Source of the DNA: PFJX01 sp037442845
GTDB lineage: Bacteria; Pseudomonadota; Gammaproteobacteria; Burkholderiales; Thiobacillaceae
Length of the DNA: 17,976 nucleotides
Direction of reading: 5' to 3'
Assembly (NCBI GenBank): GCA_037442845.1
Contig: JBBIPL010000044.1
Location: 1 to 17,976, forward strand
Part shown: one piece after another, positions 14,282 through 17,976 of the stretch
How the letters are laid out: each line of letters begins with the position of its first letter
Numbering within the stretch: the stretch's first letter is position 1
Program-made: the position numbers and the translations under genes
Notes under the pieces: generated by a model
Database searches by the model: none
What the model was told of the DNA's origin: nothing
Seen by the model: the letters and a program-made list of their open reading frames with translations, nothing else

Positions 14282-15208
14282 TCAGAAGTAGGTGGTGACG
14301 GCGGAATCCAGCGCGTCGCGCATGTCCGGGTCGTCGGTGATGGGGCGCACCAGGGCCACGCGGCACGCGGCCAGGGGCGCCACCCCCTTGGCGATGAGGG
14401 AGCCGGCATAGATCAGCATGCGGGTGGACAGGCCCTCGTCCAGACCGTGGCCCTTGAGGTTGCGCGCGCGCTCGCCGATGTGCACCAGGTTCTTCGCCAC
14501 CTCCAGGGTCACGCCGGACTCGTGGGCGACGATCTCGGCCTCGACGTCGTGCTCCGGATAGTTGAAGTCCAGGGCGCCGAAACGCTGCTTGGTCGACTGC
14601 TTCAGATCCTTCATCAGCGACTGATAACCTGGGTTGTACGAAATCACGATTTGGAAATCGGGGTGGGCCTCGATCAACTCGCCCTTCTTTTCCAGCGGCA
14701 GCATGCGCCGCGCATCGGTGAGCGGGTGGATCACCACGGTGGTGTCCTGGCGCGCCTCGACGACTTCGTCCAGATAACAGATCGCCCCATGGCGCGCCGC
14801 GACGGCCAGCGGGCCATCCTGCCAGCGGGTGCCGTTGGCGTCGAGCAGGAAGCGGCCGACCAGATCCGAGGCGGTCATGTCCTCGTTGCAGGCCACGGTG
14901 ATCAGGGGCTTGCCCAGCTTCCAGGCCATGTACTCGACGAAGCGCGTCTTGCCGCAGCCGGTGGGACCCTTGAGCATGATGGGCATGCGCACGGAATAGG
15001 CCGCCTCATACAGCTCCACCTCGTCGGCGACCGGGCGGTAGTAGGGCTCCTGCTTCACCAGGTAAGGCGAGAGGAGGTCGGCCACGGCGCCGCTCGCGGC
15101 TGGACGGACGTGCGCCGCTGGCTGCATCGCGGCGCCCTGCTGGGCGGCGGCGCGGGCCAGGGCTTCCTGGCGCGGGGAATAGGTTCGCATGAAGGGATCG
15201 TTACGCAT
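14282..15208 (-). CDS. cbbQ: CbbQ, AAA+ Rubisco activase motor (NorQ/MoxR class)
   Basis: A 308-residue AAA+ ATPase of the MoxR group that forms hexamers with one CbbO and remodels inhibited Rubisco. Walker A is GPTGCGKTRF at about residues 80-89, and Walker B is AICYLDEVVEA at about 142-152. Sensor 1 is ISYNPGYQS, and TKQRF carries the arginine finger. The substrate loop region SDLVGRFLL is also present. The first 45 or so residues are an Ala/Gln-rich extension (MRNDPFMRTYSPRQ) longer than non-carboxysomal CbbQ; it could be unstructured and help carboxysome association, which is inference. A later start at Met7 is possible. A weak AAAGG lies upstream of 15208. It follows mcdB by 33 bp within the same transcription unit. 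Confidence 0.93.
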   Translation of the reverse strand: MRNDPFMRTYSPRQEALARAAAQQGAAMQPAAHVRPAASGAVADLLSPYLVKQEPYYRPVADEVELYEAAYSVRMPIMLKGPTGCGKTRFVEYMAWKLGKPLITVACNEDMTASDLVGRFLLDANGTRWQDGPLAVAARHGAICYLDEVVEARQDTTVVIHPLTDARRMLPLEKKGELIEAHPDFQIVISYNPGYQSLMKDLKQSTKQRFGALDFNYPEHDVEAEIVAHESGVTLEVAKNLVHIGERARNLKGHGLDEGLSTRMLIYAGSLIAKGVAPLAACRVALVRPITDDPDMRDALDSAVTTYF

Positions 15209-15241
15209 GGCGGTATACCTTTGAAAGCTTGCTGGGGAGCG

Positions 15242-15493
15242 TCAGTCCGGCCACACCCTGGACGGGAACAGTGCGGTGCCGCTTTCCTCGACGCGATTGG
15301 CGCTGGGCGCCGGCAGGGCGGCGGGCTGGACCGGCGTTTTCCGGGCGACCGGCTTGGCGGGAGCGGCCGGCTTGGTCGCGGGTTTTGCGGACGCCTCCGG
15401 CTTGGCTGCCGGCGCGGGCTTCGCCGCTGCGGGTTGTTGGGCGGCGCGCGCCTGGCGCACGCTGGCGGAGAGCTTGTCCTTCAGGTTGGTCAT
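15242..15493 (-). CDS. mcdB: McdB, carboxysome positioning adaptor
   Basis: An 83-residue, low-complexity protein that fits alpha-McdB. A charged N-terminus (MTNLKDKLSASVRQARAAQQ) is followed by an Ala/Pro/Lys-rich disordered centre (about 20-62) and a short C-terminal motif, FPSRVWPD, with the Trp that in alpha-McdB proteins is invariant and needed to bind carboxysomes. McdB loads onto carboxysomes and stimulates release of McdA from the nucleoid, spacing carboxysomes evenly. Its ATG overlaps the stop of mcdA by four bases (15490-15493), a classic sign of coupled translation. Name-level confidence comes from the C-terminal motif plus position next to a ParA-type gene; overall conservation is low, as expected of this family. 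Confidence 0.85.
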   Translation of the reverse strand: MTNLKDKLSASVRQARAAQQPAAAKPAPAAKPEASAKPATKPAAPAKPVARKTPVQPAALPAPSANRVEESGTALFPSRVWPD

Positions 15494-16125
15494 GATGCAA
15501 TCACCTCTTCTATGATGGCTTCGATCTCAGCCGCCGCTTGCGCGCCCCGGCTGCCCATTTGAAACACCGACACCCCTTCCAGGGCCGCGCCGCGATACAC
15601 CGCGCGCCGGCGCAGCGACGCATTCAGCACCGGCACGCCGAACTCCTCGATCGCCTCGTGCATGGCCGCGGACAGCGCGCTCTTCGGCTCCAACTGATTG
15701 AGCACCAGGAAGGCCCTGAGCCCCGGATTAACGCGCCGCGCATCTTCGATTTCCTGGGGCAGGCGCAGGCTGGCCCAGAGATCCACGGGCGACGGCAGCA
15801 CCGGAATCAGCGCCACGTCGCAGGCGCGCAGGGCCTGCTGCGAGGCGTGGCTTTCCACCGAGGGGGGACAATCCAGCACCAGGTGCTGGTAGGCGCGGTA
15901 GTTCTGATGCAGGCTACGCGCATCCCACTTGCCGCCGATCTGCTTCACGGTCGCCGGAAACGGCGCGCTGCCCTGGCTGGCCCACTGCACCGACGAGGCT
16001 TGCGGGTCCAGGTCGATGACCACGGTCTCACCCCGGCGCGCCAGGCCTGCGGCCAGATTCATGGCCAGGGTGGTCTTGCCGGCCCCGCCCTTCTGATTGA
16101 TGACGGCGGTCACCCGCGTCGCCAT
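15490..16125 (-). CDS. mcdA: McdA, ParA-type ATPase for carboxysome positioning
   Basis: A 211-residue ParA/MinD-class ATPase. The deviant Walker A with the signature lysine is QKGGAGKTTL (K12, residues 11-20); Walker A' is IDLDPQAS (37-44); Walker B is LVLDCPP (82-88). ATP-bound dimers coat the nucleoid and, with McdB, distribute carboxysomes by a Brownian-ratchet mechanism. The start at 16125 is used because the sequence then opens MATRVTAVINQKGG, the usual ParA N-terminus; the longer frame adds only Arg-rich residues overlapping acRAF. It begins 1 bp after the acRAF stop and overlaps mcdB by 4 bp, so these genes form a tightly coupled set. Confidence 0.92.
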   Translation of the reverse strand: MATRVTAVINQKGGAGKTTLAMNLAAGLARRGETVVIDLDPQASSVQWASQGSAPFPATVKQIGGKWDARSLHQNYRAYQHLVLDCPPSVESHASQQALRACDVALIPVLPSPVDLWASLRLPQEIEDARRVNPGLRAFLVLNQLEPKSALSAAMHEAIEEFGVPVLNASLRRRAVYRGAALEGVSVFQMGSRGAQAAAEIEAIIEEVIAS

Positions 16126-16126
16126 G

Positions 16127-16396
16127 TCAACTCCCCGCCGCCGTCCGCAGCGCATTGACGCGCGCGGCGAAGCCGTATTCCCGCTCGCCCATCGCCGCGC
16201 CCTCCGCCGCTTCCAAGGTGATGTTGACGTAGGTGGTGCCGAAGTTGATGTTCTGCGGATGCAAGCCCGTCTCCTCGGTCAGCGCGGCGAGCGCGTCGAG
16301 AAAGGCGCGGGTCTCGCCGTAGCGCGCGAACTCGAAGCGCCGGAACAGGTTCGGCGGCATCCCCCGTGCTTCCCAACCCTCGGGCAGGTCAGCCAT
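16127..16396 (-). CDS. acRAF, pterin-dehydratase-like Rubisco assembly factor
   Basis: An 89-residue protein with the pterin-4a-carbinolamine dehydratase (DCoH) fold, as found in carboxysome operons, where the protein (acRAF) helps assemble form I Rubisco instead of acting on pterins. The family outline is FRRFEFARYGETRAFLDALAAL followed by LHPQNINFGTTYVNITLE. The His-His catalytic pair of true dehydratases is replaced by HPQN, in line with lost enzyme activity. The start at 16396 (MADLPEGWEARGMPP) gives the normal family length and overlaps the bacterioferritin-like stop by eight bases. mcdA follows after 1 bp. Confidence 0.88.
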   Translation of the reverse strand: MADLPEGWEARGMPPNLFRRFEFARYGETRAFLDALAALTEETGLHPQNINFGTTYVNITLEAAEGAAMGEREYGFAARVNALRTAAGS

Positions 16397-16826
16397 GTCC
16401 GGCCTCGCCGGCCAGCATGCCGTCCAGCTCGCGCACGTGCGCCATCTCCTCGCGCAGGATGCCCTCCAGCAAGGCCGCAGCCTCGCCGTCACGCATGCGC
16501 GTGGCATGCGTTAGGGCCTCCTGGTAAAGACGCACGGCGTCCACTTCCAGGCGATGGTCCGCGTCCAGCAGGGCCTGCACGTCGCGGCCCAGGCGGGCCG
16601 GCGGCAGGTTGCCGGCGGATGGCGCGACGCCCAGGCGGATCAAGCGTTCCATCAGGCGCTCGGCGTGCTCCAGTTCCTCCACCGCCTCGCGGCGCAGGTG
16701 GGCCGCCAGGTCCTCATTCCCCCACAGTCTGGCCAATACGCTTTGCGCCAGATACTGCTGCACGGCGCTCATCTCGTGGGTGAGCGCGCGCGACAGCCAG
16801 CCCAGGGTGCGCGGATCCACGCTCAT
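16389..16826 (-). CDS. bacterioferritin-like di-iron protein of the carboxysome operon
   Basis: A 145-residue four-helix-bundle protein. The ferroxidase ligands fall exactly at bacterioferritin numbering: E18, E51 and H54 (EELEH), E94, E127 and H130 (EEMAH). The haem-binding methionine at position 52 of classical bacterioferritin is leucine here, so it is probably haem-free. Such genes regularly sit behind csoS1 genes in alpha-carboxysome loci, but their role in the carboxysome is not settled; iron storage or oxygen/peroxide removal near Rubisco are possibilities. It starts 14 bases after the third csoS1 gene and overlaps acRAF, so it belongs to the operon. Confidence 0.88.
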   Translation of the reverse strand: MSVDPRTLGWLSRALTHEMSAVQQYLAQSVLARLWGNEDLAAHLRREAVEELEHAERLMERLIRLGVAPSAGNLPPARLGRDVQALLDADHRLEVDAVRLYQEALTHATRMRDGEAAALLEGILREEMAHVRELDGMLAGEAGHG

Positions 16827-16840
16827 CGGCGGCGATCCGC

Positions 16841-17179
16841 TCAGCTGCGGGTCGAGGTGATCTCGGCGTCGCGTCCGCCGCCGCCGGCATCCGGCGCGGT
16901 CGGCAGGATGCCTTCCACTTCGCTGTGCACGCGGGCGATGATGTGGGCGGCGACCAGACCGTCGCCGACGCGCTCGCAGGCGTCGGCGCCGGCGCGCACG
17001 GCGGCGTTGACGGCGCCGGTTTCACCGCGCACCAGCACGGTGACATAGCCGCCGCCGACGAATTGACGACCGATCAGGCGCACTTCGGCGGCCTTGGTCA
17101 TGGCGTCGGCCGCCTCGATCGCGGGCACCAGGCCGCGGGTTTCGATCATGCCCAAGGCAATGCCGGTCACGTTAGCCAT
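16841..17179 (-). CDS. csoS1B: CsoS1B-type carboxysome shell hexamer (with C-terminal tail)
   Basis: A 112-residue single-BMC-domain shell protein. Hexamers tile the facets, with the central pore formed around FVGGGY (residues 40-45). It shares nearly all residues with the two upstream copies, but after ILPTAP it carries a Gly-rich tail of about 15 residues (DAGGGGRDAEITSTRS), the feature that separates CsoS1B from CsoS1A/C. It is third in transcription order, as in the Halothiobacillus operon. A GGAG site precedes the ATG at 17179. A 240-bp stretch (16892-17131) is base-for-base identical to the first copy. Confidence 0.9.
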   Translation of the reverse strand: MANVTGIALGMIETRGLVPAIEAADAMTKAAEVRLIGRQFVGGGYVTVLVRGETGAVNAAVRAGADACERVGDGLVAAHIIARVHSEVEGILPTAPDAGGGGRDAEITSTRS

Positions 17180-17222
17180 GTGAGTTCTCCATCAATGTGT
17201 ATGTGAGGTTCGCGCCGACCGC

Positions 17223-17519
17223 TCAGGCGGAGGGGGCGGTGGGCAGGATGCCTTCCACTTCGCTGTGCACGCGAGCGATGATGTGGGCGGCGACCAGACC
17301 GTCGCCCACGCGCTCGCAGGCGTCGGCGCCGGCGCGCACGGCGGCGTTGACGGCGCCGGTCTCGCCGCGCACCAGCACGGTGACATAGCCGCCGCCGACG
17401 AATTGACGACCGATCAGGCGCACTTCGGCGGCCTTGGTCATGGCGTCGGCGGCTTCAATCGCGGGAACCAGTCCGCGTGTTTCGATCATGCCCAGGGCAA
17501 TACCAGTGGCGTTGGCCAT
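17223..17519 (-). CDS. csoS1A: CsoS1A-type carboxysome shell hexamer
   Basis: A 98-residue BMC-domain protein (MANATGIALGMIETRGLVPA) that forms facet hexamers of the alpha-carboxysome shell. The central pore loop is FVGGGY and the C-terminus is EVEGILPTAPSA. It differs from the first copy only at the first few residues. At the DNA level, however, it differs from the other two copies at several silent sites, for example around 17274, 17308, 17361 and 17452-17457. AAGGAGC stands before the start codon. Assigning A rather than C is by order in the operon, since the proteins are nearly identical. Confidence 0.9.
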   Translation of the reverse strand: MANATGIALGMIETRGLVPAIEAADAMTKAAEVRLIGRQFVGGGYVTVLVRGETGAVNAAVRAGADACERVGDGLVAAHIIARVHSEVEGILPTAPSA

Positions 17520-17568
17520 TTTTCAGCTCCTTAAGTGATAAGACGTTAACCGCGAGGCGCGGGGTGAA

Positions 17569-17865
17569 TCAGGCGGACGGCGCGGTCGGCAGGATGCCTT
17601 CCACTTCGCTGTGCACGCGGGCGATGATGTGGGCGGCGACCAGACCGTCGCCGACGCGCTCGCAGGCGTCGGCGCCGGCGCGCACGGCGGCGTTGACGGC
17701 GCCGGTTTCACCGCGCACCAGCACGGTGACATAGCCGCCGCCGACGAATTGACGACCGATCAGGCGCACTTCGGCGGCCTTGGTCATGGCGTCGGCCGCC
17801 TCGATCGCGGGCACCAGACCACGGGTTTCGATCATGCCCAGCGCAATACCCATACGTTCTGCCAT
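17569..17865 (-). CDS. csoS1C: CsoS1C-type carboxysome shell hexamer
   Basis: A 98-residue BMC-domain shell protein, first of the three tandem copies, named by order. It begins MAERMGIALGMIETRG, so its N-terminus is the most divergent of the three; the rest is shared, including pore loop FVGGGY and the tail ILPTAPSA. The start at 17865 is fixed by an AAAAGGAG ribosome site just upstream (about 17873-17880); the frame stays open to the window edge, but the extension is not BMC-like. The region 17866-17936 upstream holds no obvious promoter, in line with an operon continuing from the right. Confidence 0.92.
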   Translation of the reverse strand: MAERMGIALGMIETRGLVPAIEAADAMTKAAEVRLIGRQFVGGGYVTVLVRGETGAVNAAVRAGADACERVGDGLVAAHIIARVHSEVEGILPTAPSA

Positions 17866-17936
17866 TTCATTACTCCTTTTAGGTACAACATTTAAAACAA
17901 GTTCACGACCACTCGCATTGCCGGGAGATCGCGTCC

Positions 17937-17976
17937 CTAACCACAACTCCTGTCCGGCTTCGCCGTCCAATACCTT
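17937..17976 (-). CDS. possible C-terminal end of csoS4B (vertex pentamer), partial
   Basis: In one minus-strand frame the last 40 bases read RYWTAKPDRSCG followed by TAG at 17937-17939. CsoS4 (BMC-V) proteins end near an Ile-Ile-Asp-x-Trp or Tyr-Trp motif, and csoS4B usually lies directly before csoS1C. Position and the Tyr-Trp pair make this plausible, but only a dozen residues are visible. Confidence 0.35.
   Translation of the reverse strand, partial: RYWTAKPDRSCG

Noticed and set aside
12700..14298. A 532-codon plus-strand frame opposite cbbO
   Set aside because: cbbO is complete with an intact VWA site; the opposite frame looks like antisense composition (Val, Gln, Gly, His).
16841..17865. 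Tandem repeat of about 340 bp that could suggest a CRISPR or satellite array
   Set aside because: The repeated units are the three csoS1 coding genes with their own start codons and ribosome sites.
17866..17970. N-terminal extension of csoS1C to the window edge
   Set aside because: A strong ribosome site sits right before the ATG at 17865 and BMC hexamer proteins start there; the extension is unlike any BMC sequence.

Overview
The window is a high-GC bacterial segment dedicated almost entirely to inorganic-carbon concentration and carboxysome function. Gene content and order (three tandem csoS1 shell genes, bacterioferritin-like, acRAF, mcdA, mcdB, cbbQ, cbbO, csoS1D) are those of the second half of a proteobacterial alpha-carboxysome locus, so the source is most likely a chemolithoautotrophic beta- or gammaproteobacterium, such as a sulfur oxidiser. 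No rRNA or other phylogenetic marker allows a finer call. The Rubisco genes, csoS2 and the carboxysomal carbonic anhydrase gene would lie beyond the right edge; the last bases may hold the very end of csoS4B.

Layout, left to right. 1-60: a scrap of an IS5-type transposase cut by the window edge. 107-6499, all minus strand: a gene train read from right to left. It holds a SulP anion/bicarbonate transporter (6499-4370), a cytosolic trypsin-like protease, an unknown 100-aa acidic protein, the SbtA bicarbonate transporter with its PII-like partner SbtB, a Sua5/TsaC-type threonylcarbamoyl-AMP synthase, and a small multi-pass membrane protein. Most neighbours are 2-52 bp apart. 6592-7743, plus strand and divergent from the SulP gene: a protein of the LCIB/C (theta) carbonic anhydrase family. 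7911-8861, minus: a CbbR-like LysR regulator. 8985-11066, plus and divergent from the regulator: a second SulP transporter, paralogous to the first and sharing an unusual ~135-residue insertion. 11090-17865, minus: the carboxysome cluster, transcribed right to left from csoS1C to csoS1D.

Inferred teamwork: SulP1, SulP2 and SbtA would raise cytosolic bicarbonate. SbtB would gate SbtA. CsoS1 hexamers and the CsoS1D pseudohexamer form the shell. acRAF assists Rubisco assembly, CbbQ/CbbO reactivate inhibited Rubisco, and McdA/McdB space carboxysomes on the nucleoid. The LysR protein, with a perfect palindrome between it and SulP2, is the obvious candidate CO2-responsive switch.

The least explained parts are the protease plus 100-aa protein pair inside the transporter train, the LCIB-like protein beside SulP1 (with an apparently non-canonical catalytic dyad), and the coiled-coil insertion common to both SulP proteins.
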